Numbered from the stretch's first letter, positions 45,544-54,792 are shown. The stretch: 64,000 bases of DNA from Ornithinimicrobium sufpigmenti (GCF_004322775.1 NZ_CP036403.1:2666001-2730000); one strand, 5' to 3'. The notes: a model not told the origin generated them from the sequence alone. Translations and numbers: made by a program.

Positions 45544-47112
45544 ATGGACCAGTACCCCACCGCACTGCTCGACGAGACCGCCGTCGAGGCGTTGCGCACG
45601 CTGGAGCGGGAGACGCGCACCGAGCTGCAGGCGCTCATCGCCGCCCGCAAGGACCTGTCGCGGACGATCCGCGAGGGTGCCGAGCTCGAGGTGCCGGCCG
45701 CGGCCAGCCACGCCCGCGACGACGACGCCTGGCGGGTGCGACCGCACCCGGCAGACCTGACCTACCGGCTCGTGGAGCTGGCCACCCCAGCTACCCCGGA
45801 GCACGCCAAGGGTGCCCTGGCCTCGGGGGCCGATGTGTGGGTGGCCGACCTGGAGGACATGCTCGTCCCGACCCAGGCGCGACTGGTGGAGGCCCACCGG
45901 GTCATCCAGGAGGTCGCGGCCACCCGGAGCGGCAACCCCGAACCCGGCGTTCCCACGCTCATGGTCCGCCCCCGCGGGCTGCACCTGCACGAGGCGCACT
46001 TGCCCGTCGACGACGCGCCGGCGAGCGCCGCGCTCATCGACACCTTCACCTTCCTGGCCCGGTGCGGGGCGACGCTGCAGGAGAACGGCACGGGCCCGTA
46101 CCTCTACCTGCCCAAGCTGGAGACGGCGGCGGAGGCGCACTGGTGGGACCGCACCCTGACCCGGATGGAGGAGCTGCTCGGCCTACCCCAGGGCTGCACC
46201 CGCGTCAGCGTGCTCGTGGAGACGGTGCAGGCCGTCTACCAGCTGGAGGACATCGTCCACGAGCTGCGGGAGAGGGTGACCGGGCTGGCCGCCGGACGGT
46301 GGGACTACGTCTTCTCCCACCTGCGCACCTACGGCGACCGGCCCGATCACGTGCTGCCTGACCGGGACGCTTTCACGATGAACACCCGGTTCCTGCGGAC
46401 CTACTCGGACGCGATCGTGCGGGTCTGCCGCCGCCGCGGCGTTCAGGCCATCGGCGGCCCGATCGCCCTGGCCGCCGGCGGCCCGTTCGACGAGTCGGTG
46501 TCGATGACCCATGCCCGGGTGCACCGTGACAAGGCCCGGGAGGCCGGCGAGGGCTTCGACGGCGCCTGGGTCCTGCACCCGGCGCTGGTGCCCGTGGCCC
46601 GCGCGCCGTTCGAGGAGCGCCACCGGCGCCGGGAGAAAGAAGACCTGCCCGAGCCGGACCGTCCCTCCGGGGCGATCGACCCGGCGGCCCTCCGGGACGT
46701 CAGCTCCCTGGCCGGCTCGGCCACCCTCACCGGGGTCCGCACCGCGCTGCGTTCCTCGCTGGCCTACCTGACCGCCTGGCTCGCCGGGGAGGGCACCGTC
46801 ACCCTGGCTGGTCACGTCGAGGACTTCGGCACCGTGGAGCTGAACCGGATGCAGCTGTGGCAGTGGCTCCTGCACGGCACCCGCCTGGCCGAGGGACCGA
46901 CGATGTCGGAGCGGCTGCTGGACCGGATGCTGGAGGACGAGGTCGCCCTGCTGCGCCGGCGCGGAGCCAAGGAGGACCTGCTGCGGCTGGCGGTCACCCT
47001 GCTCCGCGACTCGGTGGTCGTCGAGGAGCCGCCGGCCTTCCTGTACCAGCAGGCCTACGATGCCCTGCTGTCCGTGGAGCTGAACGGGGACGGCGACGTC
47101 GCGGTGGCGTGA
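45544..47112 (+). CDS. aceB: Malate synthase A
   Basis: Second glyoxylate-shunt enzyme, joining glyoxylate and acetyl-CoA to malate. The 522-aa protein is of the A type: VWVADLEDMLVPT, LMVRPRGLHLHEAHLPVD, the substrate region YLPKLETAAEAHWW, VSVLVETVQAVYQLEDI and DYVFSHLRTYGDRPDHVLPD, with a C-terminal helical plug. The ATG at 45544 follows AGGACGAGGA. An upstream copy of GGTATGCC lies in the aceA-aceB gap. Upstream in-frame extension runs antisense through rpsP and ramB and is not coding. Confidence 0.96.
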   Translation: MDQYPTALLDETAVEALRTLERETRTELQALIAARKDLSRTIREGAELEVPAAASHARDDDAWRVRPHPADLTYRLVELATPATPEHAKGALASGADVWVADLEDMLVPTQARLVEAHRVIQEVAATRSGNPEPGVPTLMVRPRGLHLHEAHLPVDDAPASAALIDTFTFLARCGATLQENGTGPYLYLPKLETAAEAHWWDRTLTRMEELLGLPQGCTRVSVLVETVQAVYQLEDIVHELRERVTGLAAGRWDYVFSHLRTYGDRPDHVLPDRDAFTMNTRFLRTYSDAIVRVCRRRGVQAIGGPIALAAGGPFDESVSMTHARVHRDKAREAGEGFDGAWVLHPALVPVARAPFEERHRRREKEDLPEPDRPSGAIDPAALRDVSSLAGSATLTGVRTALRSSLAYLTAWLAGEGTVTLAGHVEDFGTVELNRMQLWQWLLHGTRLAEGPTMSERLLDRMLEDEVALLRRRGAKEDLLRLAVTLLRDSVVVEEPPAFLYQQAYDALLSVELNGDGDVAVA

Positions 47113-47137
47113 CCGGACGGCCTGAGCAGAGCCCGCT

Positions 47138-48220
47138 CTAGTAGAGGTGCCCGCGCAGGATCACCCGGTGCGGGTCGGCCATGGTCCGCACGTCCTCGCG
47201 CGGGTCGTCGCGGTAGACCACGATGTCGGCCGACTCGCCCTCGGCGATGCCGGGCCGGCCCAGCCACTCCCGCGCCGTCCAGGTGGCCGCCCCGATCGCC
47301 TCGAGGTTCGACATACCCGTCCTGGTCAGCGCCTCGACCTCCCGGGCCACCAGCCCGTGCGGCAGCTGACCACCGGCGTCGGTGCCCACGTAGACCGGGA
47401 CCCCGGCCTCGCGCGCCTTGGCCACGGTCTCGTACCGGCGCTCGTACAGGTCCATCATGTGGTCGGCGTACGTGGGGAACTTGCTCCGCCCCGCCTCGGC
47501 GAAGGCGGGAAAGTTGTCGATGTTGACCAGCGTCGGGACGATCGCGATCTGCTGGGCGGCGAAGGTGTCGATCGTCTCGTCGGTCAACCCCGTCGCATGC
47601 TCGATGCAGTCGGTCCCGGCCGCCGCGAAGTCGACCAGCGACTGCTCACCGAAGCAGTGCGCGGTCACCCGCGCCCCCTCCTCGTGCGCGGCAGCGATCG
47701 CCTCGGTGAGGATGTCCACCGGCCAGCAGATCCCGAGGTCGCCGGTCTCGCGGTCGATCCAGTCACCGACCAGCTTGACCCAGCCGTCCCCGTTGCGGGC
47801 CTCCTGACGCACGTACTCCACCAGGTCCTCCGGCTCGATCTCCCAGGCGAAGTTGCGCAGGTAGCGCCTGGTGCGGGCGATGTGACGCCCGGCGCGGATC
47901 AGCCGCGGGAGGTCCTCCCGCTCCTGCACCCACCGGGTGTCGGCGGGGCTGCCGGCGTCCCGCAGCAGCAGCGCGCCTGCCTCCCGGTCGGCGAGGGCAT
48001 GCTCCTCCGCGCGGGCGTCGTCGACCGCCCCGTGCGCCTCCAGCCCGACGTGGCAGTGGGCGTCGACCAGCCCGGGCACGGCATACCCCTGCACGGTCTG
48101 CACCTCCCCCGACGTGGGCGGGGTGAGGCTGACCACCCCGTCGATGACCCAGACCTCGTCCAGGACCTCCTCGGGACCGACCAGGACCTGGCCCTGGATG
48201 TGCAGCGCCGGTGCGCTCAT
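47138..48220 (-). CDS. Amidohydrolase family protein (imidazolonepropionase-like)
   Basis: A 360-aa metal-dependent hydrolase of the ureohydrolase/prolidase-like superfamily; substrate unknown. Metal ligands are seen as DAHCHVGLE after strand 1, VTAHCFGE and IEHATGL in the middle, and GTDAGGQLPHGL with the catalytic Asp near the end, then AIGAATWTAREWLG typical of imidazolonepropionase-like enzymes. The carboxylated Lys position is probably in WVKLVGDWID. The ATG at 48220 follows AGGAGG. It is convergent with aceB and divergent from the GNAT gene. Confidence 0.87.
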   Translation of the reverse strand: MSAPALHIQGQVLVGPEEVLDEVWVIDGVVSLTPPTSGEVQTVQGYAVPGLVDAHCHVGLEAHGAVDDARAEEHALADREAGALLLRDAGSPADTRWVQEREDLPRLIRAGRHIARTRRYLRNFAWEIEPEDLVEYVRQEARNGDGWVKLVGDWIDRETGDLGICWPVDILTEAIAAAHEEGARVTAHCFGEQSLVDFAAAGTDCIEHATGLTDETIDTFAAQQIAIVPTLVNIDNFPAFAEAGRSKFPTYADHMMDLYERRYETVAKAREAGVPVYVGTDAGGQLPHGLVAREVEALTRTGMSNLEAIGAATWTAREWLGRPGIAEGESADIVVYRDDPREDVRTMADPHRVILRGHLY

Positions 48221-48274
48221 CTCGCCTCCTTGCGGGTATGCCGTCCGCTCAGGCTAGCGAGTAGGTTCTGCCCT

Positions 48275-49009
48275 GTGCTCATGGACCGGGTCGATCTCGC
48301 CGCGCTGCTGCACGCGGCGGCCGACGGGCGGTTCCCGCCGGTCGACGGCGGGGTCTCCCGGGCGCGGCCCTGGCGGGACGGGGTCGAGGCCGCGGTGGCC
48401 TTCACCGGGCACGCGGTGCTGGCCGTCGGTGGCGACGTGGACGACCAGGCGCTGCTGCTGCTCGGTGCACACGGCTACGGCGTTGTCCACGACCCGCGGC
48501 TGGTGACCGCGCTGGCGGGTCGGGGTGAGATCGGGGTGCTGGACGTGCTGCTGGTCGCGCACGGCACGGGGAAGGACGGCACCGGAGCGGGCCCCACCGG
48601 GGCGGGCGGCGCCGGACCGAGCAGTGCTGTCCCCGTGGGGCCCCTCGTGCCTCGCCCCGACCTGTCCGGTGCGGCGCGCGCCCGCCATGCCAGCCTCTGG
48701 CGCGACGAGGTGCGGGTCCTCGGGCTGCCGGACCCCGCAGCGACGGGGCTGACCACGCTGTCCCGCGGCATCGCGGGTCTGACCGAGGTGGGGCTGCAGG
48801 ACGAGGACGGGACCGCTGAGGCGCTGCTCGCCGGGGCGCTGGCCCAGGTGCCCCGCGGCGAGCTGGTGGTGGCGTCGGTCACGCCAGGCAACGCCCGCTC
48901 GCTGCGGTTCTTCCTGCGCCGCGGCTTCGTCCCGGTCGGCTCGGTCCAGCAGTGGCGCCCCTCAGACCGCGACCCGTCACGCATCGTGGTGGACAGCGCC
49001 CCCCACTGA
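48275..49009 (+). CDS. GNAT-like N-acetyltransferase family protein
   Basis: A 244-aa protein, probably an acetyltransferase. The C-terminal third has SVTPGNARSLRFFLRRGFVPVGSVQQW, the usual end of GNAT folds; the acetyl-CoA loop is not typical, so the substrate and even activity are unclear. A Gly/Ala/Pro-rich linker (about residues 100-125) splits the protein. The GTG at 48275 is preceded by TAGGTT at 7 nt (leaderless); an ATG two codons later is an alternative. It is convergent with the glycosylase gene. Confidence 0.65.
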   Translation: MLMDRVDLAALLHAAADGRFPPVDGGVSRARPWRDGVEAAVAFTGHAVLAVGGDVDDQALLLLGAHGYGVVHDPRLVTALAGRGEIGVLDVLLVAHGTGKDGTGAGPTGAGGAGPSSAVPVGPLVPRPDLSGAARARHASLWRDEVRVLGLPDPAATGLTTLSRGIAGLTEVGLQDEDGTAEALLAGALAQVPRGELVVASVTPGNARSLRFFLRRGFVPVGSVQQWRPSDRDPSRIVVDSAPH

Positions 49010-49054
49010 CCTTCGGCCCCGGGCGCGCGGCCCGGCAGCGGGCAGCAGGGCGGG

Positions 49055-49642
49055 TCAGGGCGTGAGCACGCCCGCCTCTCGGGCCGGCTCGGCGTAGGCC
49101 GCCGCCAGGGAGTCGACGGTCTCGTGCGCGTTGAGACCGCTCGGGTTGGGCACCACCCAGAGCACCGCGCCCTCCAGCGGCTCGGGCTGGCGTCCGGCTG
49201 CGGCGGCGCGCACCCCGAAGGCGCTGCGGTATGCCGTGATCCCCGCCACCGCGACCACGCGCGGCCGCACCCTGCGCACGGTCCCGCGGAGCCGCTGGCC
49301 GCCCTGGTGCAGCTCCTCCCTGGACAGCTCGTCGGCGCGGGCCGTGGCGCGTGGCACCAGATTGGTGATCCCGATCCCCCGGCCGAGCAGGTGGGTGCGG
49401 TCCTCGTCGGTCATGCCGGCGGCGGGGTCGATGGCGTGCTCGATGATGCCGGCGCGCAGCAGCGCGGGATAGAAGCGGTTGACCGGATGGGCGAAGTGGG
49501 TCTGGGTGGCCGCGGTCCACAGCCCGGGGTTGATGCCGACGAAGAGCAGCCGCAGGGTAGACCCGTCGGCGGGCAGCAGGTCGGGCACCTCCCTGTCCCG
49601 GAAGGACTCCAGCTCGGCTCGGGTGAATCGTCGGGTCGCCAC
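49055..49642 (-). CDS. mug: Mismatch-specific uracil/thymine-DNA glycosylase (MUG/TDG family)
   Basis: Base-excision enzyme removing U or T mispaired with G. The 195-aa protein has LLFVGINPGLWTAATQTHFA with the MUG active-site Asn, HPVNRFYPALLRAGII, GIGITNLVPRATARADELS and the wedge motif VVPNPSGLNAHE. The GTG at 49642 was chosen because TAGGCT lies 7 nt before it and the fold begins there; upstream in-frame sequence is antisense-like and overlaps the M4 gene. It is probably monocistronic. Confidence 0.9.
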   Translation of the reverse strand: MATRRFTRAELESFRDREVPDLLPADGSTLRLLFVGINPGLWTAATQTHFAHPVNRFYPALLRAGIIEHAIDPAAGMTDEDRTHLLGRGIGITNLVPRATARADELSREELHQGGQRLRGTVRRVRPRVVAVAGITAYRSAFGVRAAAAGRQPEPLEGAVLWVVPNPSGLNAHETVDSLAAAYAEPAREAGVLTP

Positions 49643-49701
49643 GCGGCCGAGCCTACGGGGCGGCGCGGGCTGCAGCGCGCCCCTCCCGGGGATCCCGAGA
49701 C

Positions 49702-50907
49702 TCAGGTGGACAGCGACCCCGGCCCGGCCTCCGCCGGCCGCAGCCCCACCTGGTCCCAGGCCGAGAGCAGCGCCTGCTCCTCCTCCGAGCCCACGCCGTA
49801 CCGGGCGGCGGCCACCTGCAGGGTGACCCGGGCGAAGGTGGCGAAGTCGCAGTCGCGCGGGATCAGCCCCCGCGTCGTCATCGTGTCGAACCACACGAGC
49901 CCGGCCCGCTCCCACGACCGGCCGCCGAGGGCCGTCGCGTAGAGGTGGAAGGCCTTGTTGGGGATGCCGGAGTTGATGTGCACGCCGCCGTTGTCGTGGT
50001 CGGCGTCGTGCGGGAGGACGACGTAGTCGTCCATGTGCCCCGGTTGTGGGTCGGTACCGAGCACGGGGTCGTCGTAGGCCGTCCCCGGCGCGGCCATCGA
50101 CCGCAGCGCGACCCCCTGGACCCGGTCGGTGAACAGGTCGGCACCGATCAGCCAGTCGGCCTCCTCGACGGTCTCGTCCCGCACCCACTGGCGCACCATG
50201 GACCCCCAGACGTCCGATGCCGACTCGTTGAGAGCCCCGGACTGGCCGACGTAGGTCAGGCCGGCGGTGTACTGGGTCATCCCGTGCGCCAGCTCGTGCG
50301 CGATGACGTCGACGCTGCCGGTGAAGCGCTGGAAGTAGACCCCGTCCCCGTCGCCGAACACCATCTGCCGTCCGTCCCAGAAGGCGTTGGCGTAGTTGCG
50401 CGCGTAGTGGACGGTGGCGACCAGCGGCATTCCCTGGCCGTCCAGCGAGTCCCAGCCGTAGACGCGGGCCAGCACCTCCCAGGTCGCGCCCAACCCGTCG
50501 AAGGCCTCCTCGACGGCCGGCTCCCAGGGGCCGTCGTCGGTCTCCGTGCGCACCAGCCGGCCCGGGAGCAGTGTGCCGTGCTCGGCGTCGTGCACCTGCC
50601 GGTCCGGGGCTGCGTCCTCAGGCAGGGGCGCGTGGTCGGGAAGCGTGGGCAGCTGCCCAGGCGGGACGTCCGCGCGCCGCACCGGAGGCACCATGAGCCG
50701 CCCCTGCAAGGGTGCGTGGCCGCCGGGCCAGCGCGTGCCCAGCATCTCCCTGCGCCCCCGGGTGGCCTCACCGTCCCGCAGCGCGAACTCCAGTGCGGGC
50801 GCCAGCTCGGGCTCCGCCTGGGCGATGCGGCGCAGCAGGTAGCCGGGAACGATCTGGCAGCGTGCGCGCGACCGACGGGTGCTCTGGGTGCTCTGGGTTC
50901 CCTCCAT
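49702..50907 (-). CDS. M4 family (thermolysin-like) metallopeptidase
   Basis: A 401-aa zinc endopeptidase. The zinc site is HELAH (His204, Glu205, His208) with the third ligand Glu228 in NESASDVWG, and the catalytic His region HINSGIPNKAFHLYA follows. No signal peptide is apparent; the N-terminus (CQIVPGYLLRRIA) is the typical short protealysin-type propeptide, so export by a non-classical route or an intracellular role is possible. A small STQ repeat lies at the N-terminus. The ATG at 50907 was chosen. It is followed by the glycosylase gene after about 60 nt. Confidence 0.9.
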   Translation of the reverse strand: MEGTQSTQSTRRSRARCQIVPGYLLRRIAQAEPELAPALEFALRDGEATRGRREMLGTRWPGGHAPLQGRLMVPPVRRADVPPGQLPTLPDHAPLPEDAAPDRQVHDAEHGTLLPGRLVRTETDDGPWEPAVEEAFDGLGATWEVLARVYGWDSLDGQGMPLVATVHYARNYANAFWDGRQMVFGDGDGVYFQRFTGSVDVIAHELAHGMTQYTAGLTYVGQSGALNESASDVWGSMVRQWVRDETVEEADWLIGADLFTDRVQGVALRSMAAPGTAYDDPVLGTDPQPGHMDDYVVLPHDADHDNGGVHINSGIPNKAFHLYATALGGRSWERAGLVWFDTMTTRGLIPRDCDFATFARVTLQVAAARYGVGSEEEQALLSAWDQVGLRPAEAGPGSLST

Positions 50908-50946
50908 GACCCGACTCTGCCACGCGGGGCCGACAGACCTCGCGGT

Positions 50947-51975
50947 TCAGTCGCCCAGCAGCTCGCGCACCCGCGGGATGACCTGGGTGCCGTAGAGCTC
51001 GATCGACGTCATCAGCTGGCTGTGCGGCATGGGGCCGTTGGCGTACTTGAGGTCGAAGCGGTCCAGCTTCAGCGCCCGTACGGTCGCGGCTATCTTCTGC
51101 GCGACGGTCTCCGGGGAGCCGACGTAGAGGGCTCCGTGGGTGACCTCCGAGTGGTACTCGTCGAGGGCCATCGGCCCCCACCCGCGCTCGGCACCGATGC
51201 GGTCCCGGTTGGCCTTGAAGTGGGGGTACAGCTGCTCGCGCGCCAGCTCGTCGGTCTCGGCGACGTGACCGGGCGAGTGCACCGCCACCGGCAGCTGCGG
51301 GGCACCGGACTCCTCCAGCACGCGCCGGTAGAGGTCGGCGTAGGGCGCGAAACGCTGCGCGGGGCCGCCGATGATCGCCAGCATCAGGGGTATCCGGTAT
51401 GACGCAGCGCGCACCACGCTCTGCGGGGAGCCGCCGACCGCGATCCAGGTCGTGAGCCGGCCGGACTCGGTCTTGGGCCAGACCTCCTGGTCGACCAGCG
51501 GGGAGCGATAGCTCCCCTGCCAGGTGACGGGACCCTCCTCGAGGACCTTGGCAAAGAGGTCGAGCTTCTCGGCGAAGAGCGTCTCGTAGTCGCGCAGGTC
51601 GAAGCCGAACAGCGGGAAGGACTCGGTGAAGGAGCCACGCCCGAGCACCACCTCGGCCCGTCCGTTGCTCAGGGCGTCGATGGTGGAGAACCGCTCGAAG
51701 ACCCGGACGGGGTCATCGGAGCTGAGCACCGTGACGGCCGAGCCGAGCCGGATCCGCTCGGTGCGCGTGGCCATACCCGCGAGCACCACGTCCGGCGCGC
51801 TCACCGCGAAGTCGGAGCGGTGGTGCTCCCCCACCCCGATGAAGTCGACGCCGACCTGGTCGGCCAGCACCGCCTGGTCCACCAGGTCACGGATGACCTG
51901 AGCGCCCGTCTTCGGGCTCCCGTCGTCGCCGACGGTCATGTCCCCGAAGGTGTCCAGGCCCAGCTCTACGGTCAC
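50947..51975 (-). CDS. LLM class flavin-dependent oxidoreductase
   Basis: A 342-aa luciferase-like TIM-barrel flavoprotein (FMN or F420); substrate unknown. The family pattern VELGLDTFGDMTV opens it, then VDFIGVGEHHRSDFAVSAPD, the cofactor region IRLGSAVTVLSSDDPVRVFE and LGRGSFTESFPLFGFDL, with a C-terminal AQKIAATVRALKLDRFDLKY. The GTG at 51975 has GAGAGGA 5 nt upstream; a TTG at 51993 would add six residues. It faces away from ffh, and a palindrome overlapping a TTGACG box lies in its promoter region (52031-52044). Confidence 0.87.
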   Translation of the reverse strand: MTVELGLDTFGDMTVGDDGSPKTGAQVIRDLVDQAVLADQVGVDFIGVGEHHRSDFAVSAPDVVLAGMATRTERIRLGSAVTVLSSDDPVRVFERFSTIDALSNGRAEVVLGRGSFTESFPLFGFDLRDYETLFAEKLDLFAKVLEEGPVTWQGSYRSPLVDQEVWPKTESGRLTTWIAVGGSPQSVVRAASYRIPLMLAIIGGPAQRFAPYADLYRRVLEESGAPQLPVAVHSPGHVAETDELAREQLYPHFKANRDRIGAERGWGPMALDEYHSEVTHGALYVGSPETVAQKIAATVRALKLDRFDLKYANGPMPHSQLMTSIELYGTQVIPRVRELLGD

Positions 51976-52030
51976 GGTCGTCCTCTCGCTCAAACTGCCT
52001 GCTGCGGGTGCGGTGCTGCGTCACCCGGTT

Positions 52031-52044
52031 GTTGATACGTCAAC
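52031..52044 (-). promoter_or_regulatory. Operator-like palindrome at the promoter of the LLM oxidoreductase gene
   Basis: GTTGATACGTCAAC has perfect 5-bp arms around TACG. Read on the minus strand it contains TTGACG, a candidate -35 for the LLM gene, so a dimeric repressor (MarR or TetR type) bound here would block transcription. No regulator gene is adjacent. The 52050-52175 stretch holds imperfect gcagagcgtg/ggtcgggg repeats and no gene. Confidence 0.45.
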
Positions 52045-52175
52045 CATAGAGTCCGCACGTGAATTCCGTGCGCTCGGTCGTGAGGTGGGACCGGTGGTCG
52101 GGGGCAGAGCGTGCCGGTCCGCGAGCAGAGCGTGTCGCCGGTCGGGGCGAAGCGTGTCCCCGGTCGGGGTGGTGG

Positions 52176-53837
52176 TTACTTCTTGTCCTGGTCGCCGAGG
52201 AACTTCTCGAACCCGGCGGGCAGCTTCAGGCCGGCGAGATCACCGGGGCCGCCGTCACCGGCGCTGCCGGACGGCATACCGTCCTCACCCTGGCCCAGGG
52301 CGCCGAAGGCGCTCTCCAGCGAGGCCTCGCGCGCGGCCTGCGCCTTCTGCGCCGCCTCCTGCTCCTGCTGCGCGCGCTTGGCCGGGTTGCCGGACTTGCC
52401 CTTCTTCTTCTGCTGGGCCTTGCCGCGCTTGCCGCCGCCCGCGCCACCCATGCCCGGCATCCCCGGCATGCCGGGCATCCCCGGCATCCCGCCCTTCTTC
52501 AGCTGGCGCATCATCTTCTGCGCCTCGCCGAACCGCTCGAGGAGCTGGTTGACCTCCGAGACCGAGACACCCGAGCCGCGGGCGATACGGGCGCGGCGTG
52601 AGCCGTTGATCTGCTTGGGGTGGTTGCGCTCGAAGGGAGTCATCGAGCGGACCATCGCCTCGACCCGGTCGAACTCCTTCTCGTCCAGGGCGTCCAGCTG
52701 GGCGCGCATCTGCTGCATCCCGGGCATCATCCCGAGCATCTGCTTCAGCGAGCCCATCTTCTTGATCGCCGACATCTGCTGGAGGAAGTCGTTGAAGGTG
52801 AAGTCCTCCTCGGAGAGGAACTTGCGGGTCATCTCCTGTGCCTGGACCCGGTCGAAGGCCTTCTCGGCCTGCTCGATCAGGGTCAGCACGTCACCCATGT
52901 CCAGGATGCGCGAGGCCATCCGGTCCGGGTGGAAGAGCTCGATGTCCTTCACGCCCTCGCCCGTGGAGGCGAACATGATCGGCTGCCCGGTCACCGTCGC
53001 GACCGACAACGCGGCGCCACCGCGGGCGTCGCCGTCCAGCTTGGTCAGCACCGAGCCGGTGATGCCCACGCCGTCGGCGAAGGCCTTGGCGGTCTCCACC
53101 GCCGCCTGACCGATCATCGCGTCGATGACGAAGAGCACCTCGTGGGCGTTGGTCTCGAGCCGGATGTCGTGCGCCTGGCGCATCAGGTCCACGTCGACGG
53201 CGAGCCGGCCGGCGGTGTCGATGATGACCACGTCGTGGCCCTTGCGCCGGGCCTCCTCGACACCGTCGACGGCGACGTCGACCGGGTCGCCGAAGGAGCG
53301 GGTCCCCTCCCCCGACTCCAGGGCCGCGTCGTGACCGAAGACGTTGCCGCGCTCGGGCGCGAACACCGCGACCCCGGCCCGCTGCCCGACGACCTCGAGC
53401 TGGGTGACGGCGTTGGGCCGCTGCAGGTCGGCCGCGACGAGCAGGGGGGTATGCCCCTGGTCGGCCAGCCACCGGCCCAGCTTGCCGGCGAAGGTGGTCT
53501 TGCCCGATCCCTGCAGACCGGCCAGCATGATGACCGTCGGCGGGTTCTTCGCCAGGGTGATCCGGCGGGTCTGCCCGCCCAGGATCGAGACCAGCTCCTC
53601 GTTGACGATCTTGACGATCTGCTGCGCCGGGTTGAGCGCCTGGTGCACCTCGGCACCCAGGCCACGCTCGCGCACGGCGCCGGTGAACTCCTTGACCACC
53701 GGCAGCGCGACGTCCGCGTCCAGCAACGCCATCCGGATGTCGCGGATGGTCGCGTTGAGGTCGGACTCGGTGACGGTGCCCTTGCGCTTGAGGTTCTTGA
53801 AGGTCAGCGCGAGACGGTCGGAGAGGGAGTTGAACAC
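52176..53837 (-). CDS. ffh: Signal recognition particle protein Ffh
   Basis: SRP54 GTPase that targets membrane proteins to FtsY. The 553-aa protein has the N domain (FNSLSDRLALTFKNLKRKG), G domain with GLQGSGKTTFAGKLG, DTAGRLAVD, and TKLDGDARGG, and the Met-rich M domain ending in GGMPGMPGMPGMPGMGG, encoded by a 9-bp repeat. A C-terminal Lys/Gln/Ala-rich and Gly-rich tail of about 80 residues is added. It starts with GTG at 53837, with TATCCT 6 nt upstream (leaderless), sharing a promoter core with the MpaB gene. SRP RNA was not seen in the window. Confidence 0.95.
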   Translation of the reverse strand: MFNSLSDRLALTFKNLKRKGTVTESDLNATIRDIRMALLDADVALPVVKEFTGAVRERGLGAEVHQALNPAQQIVKIVNEELVSILGGQTRRITLAKNPPTVIMLAGLQGSGKTTFAGKLGRWLADQGHTPLLVAADLQRPNAVTQLEVVGQRAGVAVFAPERGNVFGHDAALESGEGTRSFGDPVDVAVDGVEEARRKGHDVVIIDTAGRLAVDVDLMRQAHDIRLETNAHEVLFVIDAMIGQAAVETAKAFADGVGITGSVLTKLDGDARGGAALSVATVTGQPIMFASTGEGVKDIELFHPDRMASRILDMGDVLTLIEQAEKAFDRVQAQEMTRKFLSEEDFTFNDFLQQMSAIKKMGSLKQMLGMMPGMQQMRAQLDALDEKEFDRVEAMVRSMTPFERNHPKQINGSRRARIARGSGVSVSEVNQLLERFGEAQKMMRQLKKGGMPGMPGMPGMPGMGGAGGGKRGKAQQKKKGKSGNPAKRAQQEQEAAQKAQAAREASLESAFGALGQGEDGMPSGSAGDGGPGDLAGLKLPAGFEKFLGDQDKK

Positions 53838-53843
53838 CCCGCA

Positions 53844-53853
53844 AGGATACGTT
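53844..53853. promoter_or_regulatory. Symmetric divergent promoter core shared by ffh and the MpaB gene
   Basis: The 10-nt AGGATACGTT reads as TACGTT on the plus strand (53848-53853) and TATCCT on the minus strand (53844-53849); the two -10 boxes share the TA at 53848-53849. The plus ATG is 6 nt away, the minus GTG 6 nt away, so both transcripts should be leaderless. Confidence 0.7.
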
Positions 53854-53859
53854 GGACCG

Positions 53860-54771
53860 ATGGCCGATCCCATTCGCACCGCCCGCCGCCGGCTCGCCCA
53901 GGCGCTCCGCGACCGGGTCGCCGGTCCTGACGCCGAGCGTCGGGCGCACGCGATCTGGTTGGCTCCCGGCGAGCGTCGCTTCGCCCCGGACGACCCGATC
54001 TGCCGTGTCCAGGGGCACGCCGGCATGTACGCCGGCGGCATCCGCGCCCTGCTCCTGCAGTCGCTCCACCCGCTGGCCATGGCCGGGGTCGGAGAGCACT
54101 CCGGCTTCCGTGGGGACCCCTGGGGACGGCTGCAGCGCACCAGCGAGTTCATCGCGATGACTACCTTCGGCCCGCTGGAGCAGGCCGAGAAGATCCTCGA
54201 CCGGATCAACAGGGTGCACACCACCGTGGTCGGCACCGCCCGCGACGGCCGCCCCTACGACGCCACCGACCCGCACCTGCTGCGCTGGGTGCACGTCGCC
54301 GAGATCGACAGCTTCCTGCTCGCCCACCAGCGCTACGCCCGCATCCCGCTCACCCCCGCCGAGGCGGACCGGTATGTGGAGCAGGCCGCGTGGGCGGCCG
54401 GGCGCCTCGGCATCCCCGACCCGCCGGAGACGGTGGCCGAGCTGGAGGGCCAGCTGGCGGCATACCGGCCCGAGCTCGAGACGACCCCCGGCGCCCTGGA
54501 CGTCGCCCGCTTCCTGCTGCACGAGCCACCGCTGCCGGTCGCCGCGCGCCCGGGCTTCTGGCTCCTCGCCGTGGGTGCGGTCGAGATGCTGCCGGACTAC
54601 GCCCGCGAGCTGCTCGACCTGCGGCTCCCCGGCCCGCTGCGCGCCGCGGACGAGGTGGCGCTGCGGGTGCTGGCCCGACCGCTCGGCCGCGTCGGCACCG
54701 CAGCGGTCGGGTGGGCGCTGTCCGACCCGCAGGACCCGCGCAACAGCCAGGAGAGTTCCGCCGTGGCCTGA
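53860..54771 (+). CDS. Oxygenase MpaB family protein (DUF2236)
   Basis: A 303-aa helical protein of the MpaB/Lcp-like superfamily; characterised relatives bind heme and oxidise fungal or rubber-type isoprenoids, but the substrate here is unknown. It has GHAGMYAGGIRALLLQSLHPLAMAGV, then DPWGRLQRTSEFIAMTTFG, the heme-side HLLRWVHVAEIDSFLLAHQ and a C-terminal LRVLARPLGR. TACGTT is 6 nt before the ATG at 53860. It is convergent with ftsY and ends before a strong hairpin. Confidence 0.82.
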   Translation: MADPIRTARRRLAQALRDRVAGPDAERRAHAIWLAPGERRFAPDDPICRVQGHAGMYAGGIRALLLQSLHPLAMAGVGEHSGFRGDPWGRLQRTSEFIAMTTFGPLEQAEKILDRINRVHTTVVGTARDGRPYDATDPHLLRWVHVAEIDSFLLAHQRYARIPLTPAEADRYVEQAAWAAGRLGIPDPPETVAELEGQLAAYRPELETTPGALDVARFLLHEPPLPVAARPGFWLLAVGAVEMLPDYARELLDLRLPGPLRAADEVALRVLARPLGRVGTAAVGWALSDPQDPRNSQESSAVA

Positions 54772-54792
54772 CAGGCGCATCTCGCGACGGCG

